From NCBI GenBank assembly GCA_003284565.1, contig QBXO01000001.1:62001-126000 (forward strand): DNA of 64,000 bases. The letters are read 5' to 3'. Position 1 is the first letter of the stretch, and each line of letters begins with the position of its first letter. Of the stretch, positions 36,094-44,934 are shown one piece after another. The DNA comes from SAR116 cluster bacterium AG-321-K23 (GTDB taxonomy: Bacteria; Pseudomonadota; Alphaproteobacteria; Puniceispirillales; Marisalimonadaceae). Both the position numbers and the translations under genes were made by a program. Under the pieces are notes generated by a model. That model had not been told where the DNA came from, did no database searches, and worked only from the letters and a program-made list of their open reading frames with translations.

Positions 36094-36852
36094 ATGATAA
36101 GAAATTTAGAGAATAAAGTAGCATGGATAACAGGTGCTGGATCAGGTATTGGACAAGATGCAGCTATAAAATTATCTAAACTTGGTATGAAAGTGATTTT
36201 ATCAGGCAGAAACATACAAACCCTTCAAGATACAGCCGATAATTGTAATAAAAATACTATCATAAAATCTGTCGACATCTCTAATAAACAATCTGTAAAG
36301 AATATTATATATGAACTAAAAAATGAAATTGAGTGTATAGATGTTCTAGTAAATTGTGCTGGAATTAATATAGAAAAGAGAGATTGGGATAATATTGATG
36401 AAAATGAATGGGATCAAGTAATACAAACCAACATTAATGGTCTATTTTACTGCTGTAAAGCAGTTATACCTTTTATGAAAGAGAAAAAAGATGGATTAAT
36501 TATTAATGTATCTTCATGGTCAGGCAACCATGTAAGTTTATTATCAGGTGTGTCATATACTTCTTCAAAACACGCACTTAATGCAATGACAGAAACTATT
36601 AATATGAAATATTGTAATCTCGGCATTAGAGCTACTGCATTATGCCCTGGAGAAGTTGCTACAGCTATATTAGACAAACGACCCAAAAAAATTTCTATTA
36701 AACAAAAAAGCAAAATGCTTCAGCCAGATGATTTAGGTCAAACTATTGCATTCTTATGTCAGATGCCAAGGCATGTATGTATAAACGAGTTAACTATCAG
36801 TCCAACATGGCATAGAAGATATATTGCAGATCTAGGAATTGAAGAATTATAA
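36094..36852 (+). CDS. Short-chain dehydrogenase/reductase (second of the pair)
   Basis: A 252-residue SDR: WITGAGSGIGQDAAIKLSKLG near 10-30, VNCAGIN, the active Ser in INVSSWSGNHVS, and YTSSKHALNAMTE (YxxxK). It lacks the usual VDGG C terminus and ends LTISPTWHRRYIADLGIEEL, so it belongs to a different subgroup from its neighbour (closer to YdfG/serine dehydrogenase-like SDRs, tentatively). Starts at ATG 36094, with GAAGGC near the right distance. Convergent with the GST gene after six bases. Confidence 0.83.
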   Translation: MIRNLENKVAWITGAGSGIGQDAAIKLSKLGMKVILSGRNIQTLQDTADNCNKNTIIKSVDISNKQSVKNIIYELKNEIECIDVLVNCAGINIEKRDWDNIDENEWDQVIQTNINGLFYCCKAVIPFMKEKKDGLIINVSSWSGNHVSLLSGVSYTSSKHALNAMTETINMKYCNLGIRATALCPGEVATAILDKRPKKISIKQKSKMLQPDDLGQTIAFLCQMPRHVCINELTISPTWHRRYIADLGIEEL

Positions 36853-36858
36853 ACTTCA

Positions 36859-37731
36859 TTATAATTTTTCTAATTTATCTTGGGTTTTATGAATAAAGTC
36901 AGATGAGCTATGTCTTTCATGAAGCTGAGATGATGGATTGCCTTTGATTTTATTTACCATGATCCCTCTTTTGACAGCCTGTCTTTCATTAATTTCTTTT
37001 GCCCATCGCAAAACATTTTTGTATATTTTTACATCCAAAAATTCTCCTGCATCATATAACCTACCCAATACCAAAGCTCCATACCATGACCAAATTGCTA
37101 TATCAGCAATAGTATATTCTTCACAACAAATAAATTTTTTATCAGATAGTAATTTATCTAAAACATCTAATTGTCTTTTAACTTCCATGGCAAATCGATC
37201 AATTGGATATTCATATTTTTCTGGAGCATAAGAATAAAAATGACCAAAGCCTCCACCTAAATAAGGTGCACTTGCCATTTGCCAAAATAACCAGTTGAGA
37301 CATTCTGTTCTATCCTCAAATTTTTGAGGAATAAATTTATTAAATTTATCAGCTAAATATAGTAAGATCGAACCAGATTCGAAAATTCTTACAGTCTGAT
37401 TTTCAGATTTATCTAACAAACTTGGTATTTTTGAATTTGGATTAATGTCTACAAAACCAGAACCAAATTGATCCCCTTTACCAATTCTTACTAACCAAGC
37501 ATCATATTCTGCTTCTTTAATACCCAAATCGAGTAATTCTTCAAGCATAATTGTAACTTTAACACCGTTTGGTGTTCCTTGGGAATATAGTTGAAATGGA
37601 TGTTTACCAACTTGAAGATCTTTTAAATGAGTGCTACCCGAGATAGGCCTATTAATATTTGCAAATTTTCCACCATTTTCTTTGTCCCAAATCCATTTTT
37701 GTGGAGGTGCATATTTTTCTGATTTTTTCAA
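36859..37731 (-). CDS. yghU: Glutathione S-transferase YghU-type (GSH-dependent disulfide-bond oxidoreductase)
   Basis: 290 residues that follow E. coli YghU nearly end to end: WIWDKENGGKFANINRPISG at the start, LYSQGTPNGVKVTIMLEELLDLG near 47-69, GDQFGSGFVDINPNSKIPSLLD, FESGSILLYLADKFNKFIP, WQMASAPYLGGGFGHFYSYAPEKYEYPIDRF and LHERHSSSDF near the end. YghU binds two glutathiones and reduces disulfides rather than conjugating. Starts at TTG 37731 with GAGGA a good distance upstream. Sits next to the GMC oxidoreductase gene on the same strand. Confidence 0.9.
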   Translation of the reverse strand: MKKSEKYAPPQKWIWDKENGGKFANINRPISGSTHLKDLQVGKHPFQLYSQGTPNGVKVTIMLEELLDLGIKEAEYDAWLVRIGKGDQFGSGFVDINPNSKIPSLLDKSENQTVRIFESGSILLYLADKFNKFIPQKFEDRTECLNWLFWQMASAPYLGGGFGHFYSYAPEKYEYPIDRFAMEVKRQLDVLDKLLSDKKFICCEEYTIADIAIWSWYGALVLGRLYDAGEFLDVKIYKNVLRWAKEINERQAVKRGIMVNKIKGNPSSQLHERHSSSDFIHKTQDKLEKL

Positions 37732-37754
37732 TTTTTCCTCTTATAAAATTTATA

Positions 37755-39395
37755 TTAATAATTTAAAGTAGCCGGTTCAATTGGGTTATTACCAAGTACT
37801 AAATCAGAGCCTTTTTCTCCAATTAATGTAGCGCCAGAATGTAAATTAGCAGACAGCATAGTTGGCATTATAGATGCATCTATAACTCTAATATTTTTTA
37901 AACCGTAAACATTAAGGTTATTATCAACAACTGCAGTAGGATCAGATTGTGGACCCATTCTACAGGTTCCCATCTGATGATAAGTTGTTGTTCCTCTTTC
38001 TCTTGCAACTTGAAGTAATTCTTCATCACTTTGTTTTTCTATTCCAGGATAAACTTCATAGTCAAAATAATGGGATAGGGCTTTAGAATACATAAGCCTT
38101 CTAGATAATTTTAATCCTGCTACTACAACTCTTTTGTCCTCTTCCGCATCTAAATAATTGGGCTGTATCAACGGTGCATCAAATGGATCACTAGTTTTAG
38201 ATTTTACCCAACCAAGTGACTCTGGTCTTTGCTGCCAAGCGGTTACAGTAAACCCAGGTTCAGTATCTAAAGTTGATTGAACACCCTCTTTGTATGACGC
38301 TGGAGTGAAAGTCATTTGAAGATCATGGTTTCTAATTTCTTCATTAGAATGCCAAAAACAATATACTAATGTTGGACTTAAATTTACTATGGATTGTTTT
38401 CCAATAAGATACTTTCCAATCTCTTTCAGAAGTTTTAACCCCCTAGATTTTTCATTAATAGTCTCAACATTTTTTGCTCTAGCAGTGAGTCTTGGTGCAA
38501 AATGATCTCTTAGATTCATTCCTACACCTTTAAGATCATGAATGACATCTATTCCTATTTTTTTAAGTTCGTCAGCAGGACCAACACCTGACATGTGGAG
38601 AATATGTGGTGATTTTATAACACCTGATGACAAAATTACTTCTTTATTAGCTGTAAGATTAACTTTATTTCCTCTCCTTCCTCCTCTTAAATACTCGACA
38701 CCTATTGCTGTTTTATTTGCAAAATTAATTTTTGTAACAAATGCATTGGTAATAACTTGCAGATTTTGTCTAGATTTAGCTGGATTCAGAAACGCTTTTG
38801 CAGCACTTACTCTAAATCTCCCTCGAGTAGTACGTTGTACATAAGAAACACCTTCTTGCAATTCACCATTATAGTCTTTGTTTAAAGGAATTCCTTGTTC
38901 TATAGCACTTTTTATAAACGCTTCGCATAAAGGATCTCTGTATTCAAGGTCAGTAATAGGTAATTCGCCTTGAGTTCCACGATAAAAGTCATCAAATTCA
39001 CCAAATCTTTTTTCATATTTTTTGAAATAAGGTAGTAAATCAGAATAACTCCAACCTTTATTTCCTTTTTGGGCCCAAACATCAAAATCTAGATTTTGTC
39101 CTCTATTGAAAACCATACCATTTATTGAACTGGATCCACCTAATGTTTTACCTCTTGGAATATCTATAACTCTTCCATCAGTGCCCCAACTTGGCTCAGA
39201 TTTGAACAACCAATTTACATTTGGATTAACTAGTGTTTTCATAAAACCTGCAGGTATATGTATAAATGGATTCCAGTCAGGTGGGCCTGCTTCCAATACG
39301 CATACAGAATATTTATTATTGGCGCTTAGTCTATTTGCTAGCACGCAACCAGCTGAGCCTGCACCAACTATGATATAATCAAAATTATCTGCCAT
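37755..39395 (-). CDS. GMC-family FAD oxidoreductase (choline/alcohol dehydrogenase type)
   Basis: A 546-residue flavoenzyme. DYIIVGAGSAGCVLANRLS binds FAD; PRGKTLGGSSSINGMVFNRGQ is GMC signature 1; SSGVIKSPHILHMSGVGP is signature 2; the active-site His and His/Asn are in TTYHQMGTCRMGP and SANLHSGATLIGEKGSDLVLG. Homologues include BetA and polyethylene-glycol or other alcohol dehydrogenases, so choline is only one possible substrate and no bet genes are nearby. TTG 39416 opens a longer frame, but ATG 39395 gives the standard N terminus and is preferred. Confidence 0.88.
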   Translation of the reverse strand: MADNFDYIIVGAGSAGCVLANRLSANNKYSVCVLEAGPPDWNPFIHIPAGFMKTLVNPNVNWLFKSEPSWGTDGRVIDIPRGKTLGGSSSINGMVFNRGQNLDFDVWAQKGNKGWSYSDLLPYFKKYEKRFGEFDDFYRGTQGELPITDLEYRDPLCEAFIKSAIEQGIPLNKDYNGELQEGVSYVQRTTRGRFRVSAAKAFLNPAKSRQNLQVITNAFVTKINFANKTAIGVEYLRGGRRGNKVNLTANKEVILSSGVIKSPHILHMSGVGPADELKKIGIDVIHDLKGVGMNLRDHFAPRLTARAKNVETINEKSRGLKLLKEIGKYLIGKQSIVNLSPTLVYCFWHSNEEIRNHDLQMTFTPASYKEGVQSTLDTEPGFTVTAWQQRPESLGWVKSKTSDPFDAPLIQPNYLDAEEDKRVVVAGLKLSRRLMYSKALSHYFDYEVYPGIEKQSDEELLQVARERGTTTYHQMGTCRMGPQSDPTAVVDNNLNVYGLKNIRVIDASIMPTMLSANLHSGATLIGEKGSDLVLGNNPIEPATLNY

Positions 39396-39484
39396 TAAAG
39401 ATACCCAAGTAAACAAATAAAGTTGTGTTAATTAATTGATAATAGTTAAAGCAAAATTTTATACAATTAGAAAAGTAATCTTAA

Positions 39485-39607
39485 CTACAAAGATTGAAGC
39501 CAATTTACCAAATAATCTCTTAATCCAGTAGAGACCATTATTTCCTGAATTTCATTTGAAAAGAAAAAAACTAAAGCAGCAATTATTATTCCAAATATGA
39601 AAGTCAT
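39485..39607 (-). CDS. Small membrane protein, 40 aa, unknown
   Basis: A short minus-strand frame starting at ATG 39607 and ending TAG at 39485. The product has an N-terminal hydrophobic helix (TFIFGIIIAALVFFF) and a polar amphipathic tail ending YLVNWLQSL. A strong ribosome site AGAGGA lies six bases before the ATG, which is the main support. It falls in a 396-bp gap between the GMC oxidoreductase and the CoA-transferase genes. No family recognised. Confidence 0.5.
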   Translation of the reverse strand: MTFIFGIIIAALVFFFSNEIQEIMVSTGLRDYLVNWLQSL

Positions 39608-39706
39608 TATAATCCTCTTGTTCTAAATTAGCTAATTATAAATTTAAAAATACTTGAATTCTATAAAAAAAAAAATAAAGTATTATAAAAAAAAGGGGAA
39701 AATATT

Positions 39707-39811
39707 ATGAGTAAAGACGAATATACATTCACTGAAAGTTTAAAGTCAGAAGCTATTCTAGCAGTATTACTTTTTATTCCGCTACTATTTACTATTACTG
39801 GGATAATATAG
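39707..39811 (+). CDS. Small membrane protein, 34 aa, unknown
   Basis: A plus-strand frame in the same gap. After an acidic N-terminal segment (SKDEYTFTESLKSE) comes one hydrophobic helix (AILAVLLFIPLLFTITGII) reaching the stop. AAGGGGA lies about nine bases before the ATG. It ends two bases before the end of the convergent CoA-transferase gene. It resembles other tiny one-helix proteins only in layout; no family recognised. Confidence 0.5.
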   Translation: MSKDEYTFTESLKSEAILAVLLFIPLLFTITGII

Positions 39812-39812
39812 A

Positions 39813-40986
39813 TTACTTTACAACTTCATTATTTATAAAATCCTCTAACTGGTTATCTGTATAACCTAGAGATTTTATTATTTCTTTTGTATGTTGCCCT
39901 AAAGATGGCGCTTTAGACAATATATCTTTATTCGTAAATTTGGTCATACCAGGTATGTTGGGAACAGGCCAAATCTCCCCAGTTGTTGGTTGCTTTAACC
40001 AAGAAATCAAATTTAATGCTTTTGTTTGTTTGCTTTCTATGAATTCTCTATAGTTTTGTACCTTTTCATTTTGAACTTCGTATTTATCAAGTAAATTTTT
40101 CCAATAGTCAGTTCTTTCATTAATAAATAAATTCTGAACTTCTCTTGAGAGAATTACTTCATGTTTTCTTCGTTCAGCATTATTAACAAAACGCTTGTCT
40201 TTGAGAAATTTTTTCCAACCTACGGCATTACAAAATTTGATAAATTCATGATTTTTTACAACTATAATTTGTATCCAACCATCTTTTGTTTTAAATGTTC
40301 CCGAAGGGGACGAAGCATGAGAATATGGCCCTTCCATATATCCACTCATAAGTCTTATAACTTGGATCGCTGCAGCTGCTTCCATTAAACTTATTTCTAT
40401 CTTTCTTCCAAGATTCTCATTAATCCTTGCATATAAAGATGTTGATATTAACTGAGTTGCATATAAGGCAGTGGCCATATCAAATATAATAACTGGAGTT
40501 CTATGAGGTATATCGTCAGGTCCTTTGTTTTCTGATATAAACCCTGTAAAAGCCTGAATGACGGGATCCATTGCTGGCTTATGATTCATTGGTCCATCTT
40601 GTCCAAACCCAGATATAGATAAATAAATTAATTTTGGGTTAATGTTTTTTAATCTATTATAATCATAACCAAGACGTTTAATTACTCCTGGTCGAAAACC
40701 TTCAATAAAAATATCGGATTGTTTGATAATTTTATCTAAAATTGGTTTGCTTCTTTTATTCTTCAAATCAACTATTATGCTTTTTTTTACCTAAGTTAGC
40801 TGCTACTGAAAAAGCAGAATGCTCACCATACTCTTGACCAAGATTTCTTGCCCAATCACCATCTTTAGGTTCTATCTTAATTACCTCTGCACCATGTTGA
40901 GCCAAAAGCATGCCGCAATACGGACCCGCTACACCTTGAGAAAAATCAATTACTTTTAGACCTTTATACGGTTTTTGATATGACAT
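39813..40986 (-). pseudogene. CaiB/BaiF-type (family III) CoA-transferase, frameshifted at an A8 run
   Basis: Two abutting frames together encode one family III CoA-transferase of about 390 residues. The first (from ATG 40986) gives GLKVIDFSQGVAGPYCGMLLAQHGAEVIKIEPKDGDWARNLG and then runs out as LGKKKHNS-stop. Moving one base at the run of eight A (plus-strand T8 at 40781-40788) restores LGKKSIIVDLKNKRSKP and continues to SDIFIEGFRPGVIKRLGYDY, ISGFGQDGP and FDMATALYATQLIS with the catalytic Asp. Only one base is in excess. It may be a sequencing or assembly error, a recent inactivation, or slippage-dependent expression. Confidence 0.8.
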
Positions 40987-41128
40987 TTTATTTCTCTTTA
41001 AACGAAATTTTGATTTTTATCTATTGATATAGAGTTAAAAAACACCAAATATAAGGACTATATTATGACCTTAATTAAATATATCAATAAGACAAATTAT
41101 TTTTAACAACTTTAAAAAGTAGATAATT

Positions 41129-42565
41129 ATGAATGCAAACGTTAGTTTATATTGGATAAGACAAGATTTAAGATTATGCGACAATCCAGCATTAACTGCA
41201 TCTGTTAAAAATGGTTCAATAATTCCACTATATATTCTTGATGACGTTAACTCTAAAGATCACAAAATCGGACAAGCAGGAAGAGTTTGGTTGCATCAAT
41301 CTTTGAAAGAGCTTGATAAAGATTTTGAGAATAAATTGATGATAGCAAAAGGTAATCCAGAAGAAATTTTAGTTAAAATATGTCAATTAGAATCAATAAA
41401 TAAAATATATTGGAATAGAGTTTATGAACCATGGGTTATTTCCAGAGATAAAAAAATAAAAACAAATCTAAAAAAATTAAAGATAGAAACACACTCCTTT
41501 AATAGCTCACTTCTGTGGGAACCATGGGATATACTTAAAGATGATAAAACAAATTACAAAGTTTTTACTCCTTATTTTAGAAGAGGTTGTTTAAACTCAA
41601 CAGACCCAAGAAGACCTCTTAAAAAACCAAAAGTAATTGATTATTTCGACGCAAAAAATTTTAAAAGCTTGAAAATTGATGAATTAAATTTATTACCAAA
41701 ACATAATTGGAAAAATAAAATAATGGAAAGTTGGCAAATTGGAGAAAAGGCTGCAACTATCAGATTAAATCAATTTATTGATAATGAATTAGATGGATAT
41801 AAGGAGGGTAGAAATTTTCCAAACAAGAAAAATGTATCTAGACTTTCTCCACATTTACATTGGGGTGAAATTTCTCCTAATACTGTGTGGCATACCGTTA
41901 AAGATCTAAATCAAATAGAAATTAAACACCATCAAGATACTGATGTTTTTTTATCTGAAATGGGATGGAGAGAATTTTCAAATTATTTATTGTATTTTTA
42001 CCCAGAATTACCAAAAAAGAATTTACAAACAAAATTTGACAATTTTCCTTGGATTGATAATTCAGATTATCTTTCAGCATGGAAAACTGGTCAAACTGGA
42101 TATCCTATAGTAGATGCAGGAATGAGAGAGCTGTGGTCTACAGGATATATGCATAACCGACTTAGGATGATAGTTGGATCGTTTTTAGTGAAAAATTTAC
42201 TAACACATTGGCACGAAGGAGAAAAATGGTTTTGGGATTGTCTGGTTGATGCTGATTTAGCAAGCAATAGTGCAAGTTGGCAGTGGGTAGCTGGATGTGG
42301 TGCTGATGCTGCACCATATTTCAGAATTTTTAATCCGATTACACAAGGTATTAAATTTGACGCAAACGGTGAATATACTAGAAAATATGTTCCAGAATTG
42401 AAATTAGTTCCAAACAAATATCTGTTTAATCCATGGGAAGCGCCCGATGGGGTTTTGGAAAAAGCAGGTGTTGAGCTAGGTAAAAATTATCCTAAACCTA
42501 TTGTGGATATTAAAAGTTCGAGACAAATTGCTTTAGACGCATTTGCAAAAACTAAACAACCTTAA
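41129..42565 (+). CDS. phrB: Deoxyribodipyrimidine photolyase, class I
   Basis: Repairs UV-induced cyclobutane pyrimidine dimers using light and FADH-. 478 residues: N-terminal antenna domain starting LYWIRQDLRLCDNPALTAS, then the FAD-binding helical domain with SRLSPHLHWGEISP, EMGWREFSNYLLYFYP, TGYPIVDAGMRELWSTGYMHNRLRMIVGSFL and DADLASNSASWQWVAGCGADAAPYFRIFNP, where the conserved Trp and Asn contact dimer and flavin. Complete. Divergent from the CoA-transferase gene over 142 bp. Consistent with life in sunlit water. Confidence 0.93.
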   Translation: MNANVSLYWIRQDLRLCDNPALTASVKNGSIIPLYILDDVNSKDHKIGQAGRVWLHQSLKELDKDFENKLMIAKGNPEEILVKICQLESINKIYWNRVYEPWVISRDKKIKTNLKKLKIETHSFNSSLLWEPWDILKDDKTNYKVFTPYFRRGCLNSTDPRRPLKKPKVIDYFDAKNFKSLKIDELNLLPKHNWKNKIMESWQIGEKAATIRLNQFIDNELDGYKEGRNFPNKKNVSRLSPHLHWGEISPNTVWHTVKDLNQIEIKHHQDTDVFLSEMGWREFSNYLLYFYPELPKKNLQTKFDNFPWIDNSDYLSAWKTGQTGYPIVDAGMRELWSTGYMHNRLRMIVGSFLVKNLLTHWHEGEKWFWDCLVDADLASNSASWQWVAGCGADAAPYFRIFNPITQGIKFDANGEYTRKYVPELKLVPNKYLFNPWEAPDGVLEKAGVELGKNYPKPIVDIKSSRQIALDAFAKTKQP

Positions 42566-42566
42566 C

Positions 42567-43622
42567 ATGAGTAAGATTATATATAGGCTTTCATTTTATA
42601 TTATTTTATTACTAGTCACTTATTTATTTTATATTTTTCCATTCGAAATACTTAATGAATTACTATTCAATCAAATACAGTCTTTTGAATATTCTCTAAT
42701 AAACACCCTTATTTTTTATATATTAATATTGTATTATTTAAGGTCACATAATACCTTCAAACCATTAAAAATTTTTGTTTATGAGGGTTTGGGAATTGGT
42801 TTTATCAGTTTTATAATAATATCCATATGTATTATTTTTAATTCTGTTTTACAAATCAACACATTCTTTATTGGAATTATTTCCCTAATACTAATAATTT
42901 TAATTTATTTGTTTGGTTCCTATAACGCCAGGACCGTAAACATCAAAGAAATAAAAATAAAATCATCCAATATTACCAAAAATCATCAAATATTGTTCAT
43001 AAGTGATGTTCATCTCGGAACAAATAATAAAAAACACCTAGTTAAAATCGTTAAAAAAATTAATAAAATTAATTTTGATTTTCTATTGATTGGAGGAGAT
43101 TTGATAGACTCTAGCTCTTTTAATTTCAAAGATCTAAATATTCTAAAGGATATTAATAAACCAATTTATTTTGTTTGTGGTAATCATGAGTATTACTTAA
43201 AAGATAATCAAAATAAAATCAGTCAACTTTCATCTTTTAACATTAAACATTTAAAAAATTCTAGAATAGAAATTGACGGCATTAATCTTGTTGGGATTGA
43301 TGATAACCAGACTGAAAGCTCAAAAATTAATTTTGCTAACAATCTTTGTGATAATAATTTATTTAATTTGTTTGTCTGTCATAAACCAGATATTTGGCAA
43401 AAATTAAATTGTAAAAATTATCTTATGTTATCTGGTCATACTCATAATGGACAAATATTTCCTTTTAACTTTATAGTAAAATTAAAATTCAAATTTATTT
43501 ATGGCTTATATAATAAGGGTTACACAAACCTATATGTAAGTTCGGGCGTAGCATGCTGGGGACCCAAAATAAGACTTGGCTCAAAAAATGAAATTGTACA
43601 TCTAAAATTAGGAAAAATATAA
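42567..43622 (+). CDS. Membrane-anchored metallophosphoesterase
   Basis: A 351-residue protein with about four transmembrane helices in the first 130 residues, then a calcineurin-like phosphoesterase domain: FISDVHLGTN, GGDLIDSS, CGNHEYY, and LSGHTHNGQIFPF with GVACWGPKIRLG at the end. This layout matches YkuE/YaeI-like enzymes (phospholipid-linked or UDP-diacylglucosamine-type substrates are possible). ATG 42567 lies one base after the photolyase stop, so the pair is probably translated together; an earlier in-frame start inside the photolyase gene is less likely. Confidence 0.85.
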   Translation: MSKIIYRLSFYIILLLVTYLFYIFPFEILNELLFNQIQSFEYSLINTLIFYILILYYLRSHNTFKPLKIFVYEGLGIGFISFIIISICIIFNSVLQINTFFIGIISLILIILIYLFGSYNARTVNIKEIKIKSSNITKNHQILFISDVHLGTNNKKHLVKIVKKINKINFDFLLIGGDLIDSSSFNFKDLNILKDINKPIYFVCGNHEYYLKDNQNKISQLSSFNIKHLKNSRIEIDGINLVGIDDNQTESSKINFANNLCDNNLFNLFVCHKPDIWQKLNCKNYLMLSGHTHNGQIFPFNFIVKLKFKFIYGLYNKGYTNLYVSSGVACWGPKIRLGSKNEIVHLKLGKI

Positions 43623-43623
43623 A

Positions 43624-44835
43624 TTAAATTATACCTTCTATGTTAACTGGCAAATCGTTTGTCTCAATTTCTTTTATGATTTTTTTAAGATGAGAGGCAT
43701 TCTGAGTTTCAATAGTTATATTTAATTTTGCTAAACTAGCTGACAAATCCATGGCAAACCTACTGTGCTCAACTTGTAAGACGTTTGCCCCATTAACCGC
43801 ACATATTTTGGAAATTATTTGCAATTGACCTGGTTTGTCAGGCATTGTAATACCCAAAGTTGTTACCTGACCGGACCTCACTAAATCTCTCATCAAAATT
43901 GAAGATAATACTTTAGAGTCAATATTACCCCCACATATGACAATCCCTACTTTTTTGTTTTTAAACTTAGATCCATGTTGTAATAAAGCTGCTAAACCTG
44001 TAGCACCTGCTCCTTCAACAACTATTTTTTCAAGCTCTGCAAGCATTGCAATTGCTCTTTCAATAGATTTATCGGAAACAGTTAAAACATCATCAACAAA
44101 ATCCTTTAATATTGAAAAAGGAATGTCACCTATTTCTGCTACTGCAATTCCTTCTGCTAAAGTTGATCCTTTACACCTTGATTTCTTATTAAACATTTTG
44201 TTAGACAATGACGGGTATAAATCAGATTCCACACCGACAACTTCAATATTTTTTTTCATAAATTTAGCTGCAAGTGAGCAACCAGCAATTAATCCCCCTC
44301 CACCAACTGGGACTAGTAAAACATCAATTTCATTGCAATCTGTAATCATCTCATATGAAATTGTTCCTTGTCCTGTAATTACATTAAGGTCATTATATGG
44401 ATGTACCTCTACGAAACCATTATTTGATATTAAGTCTTTTACGTGTTGATATGATTCATCTAAATTCTGACCTTTAATAATTACATTACCACCAAAATTT
44501 TGTGTCCTTCTTATTTTTGTAAATGGTGTACCTTCAGGCATAACAATATTTGAGTTAATATTCATTTTATTGGAAATATAAGCCAAACCCTGTGCATGAT
44601 TTCCAGCTGACATGGCAACTACACCAGCTTTTTTTTCTGCTGCTGACAAAGACAATAATTTTGAATAAGATCCTCGTATTTTAAAGGCGCCAGTGTGCTG
44701 TCTATTTTCTAATTTCAAAAAAGTATCTATACCTAATTTTTCTGAAATAGAAGATGTAAAACTAGTTTCAGTCCATTTCACATTATCTCTAATTTTTTTG
44801 TGAATGTTTTTTATATCATTAAATGTTAGATTCAT
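43624..44835 (-). CDS. ilvA: Threonine ammonia-lyase with ACT domain
   Basis: PLP enzyme that deaminates threonine to 2-oxobutyrate, the first step to isoleucine. The 403-residue product has the cofactor lysine K52 in ENRQHTGAFKIRGSYSKL, the phosphate-binding PVGGGGLIAG, and a C-terminal ACT domain starting TTLGITMPDKPGQLQ, a likely regulatory site for allosteric effectors. One ACT domain and this length match the shorter ilvA/tdcB-like form found in many alphaproteobacteria. It meets the phosphoesterase gene end to end and is divergent from the hydrolase gene. Confidence 0.92.
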   Translation of the reverse strand: MNLTFNDIKNIHKKIRDNVKWTETSFTSSISEKLGIDTFLKLENRQHTGAFKIRGSYSKLLSLSAAEKKAGVVAMSAGNHAQGLAYISNKMNINSNIVMPEGTPFTKIRRTQNFGGNVIIKGQNLDESYQHVKDLISNNGFVEVHPYNDLNVITGQGTISYEMITDCNEIDVLLVPVGGGGLIAGCSLAAKFMKKNIEVVGVESDLYPSLSNKMFNKKSRCKGSTLAEGIAVAEIGDIPFSILKDFVDDVLTVSDKSIERAIAMLAELEKIVVEGAGATGLAALLQHGSKFKNKKVGIVICGGNIDSKVLSSILMRDLVRSGQVTTLGITMPDKPGQLQIISKICAVNGANVLQVEHSRFAMDLSASLAKLNITIETQNASHLKKIIKEIETNDLPVNIEGII

Positions 44836-44934
44836 TAGTATCTCTTTAGTAAGTAAGATTATAATGGGGTATGTTTAAAATAGATTTTTGTCAATTGTAA
44901 TTATATTTTTAACCATGTTTTACAGAGATTATAA

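Noticed and set aside
41065-41106. Possible 13-codon leader peptide upstream of the photolyase gene (ATG after AAGGA)
   Set aside because: Too short, no regulatory hairpins and no run of one amino acid; a chance frame in AT-rich DNA is more likely.
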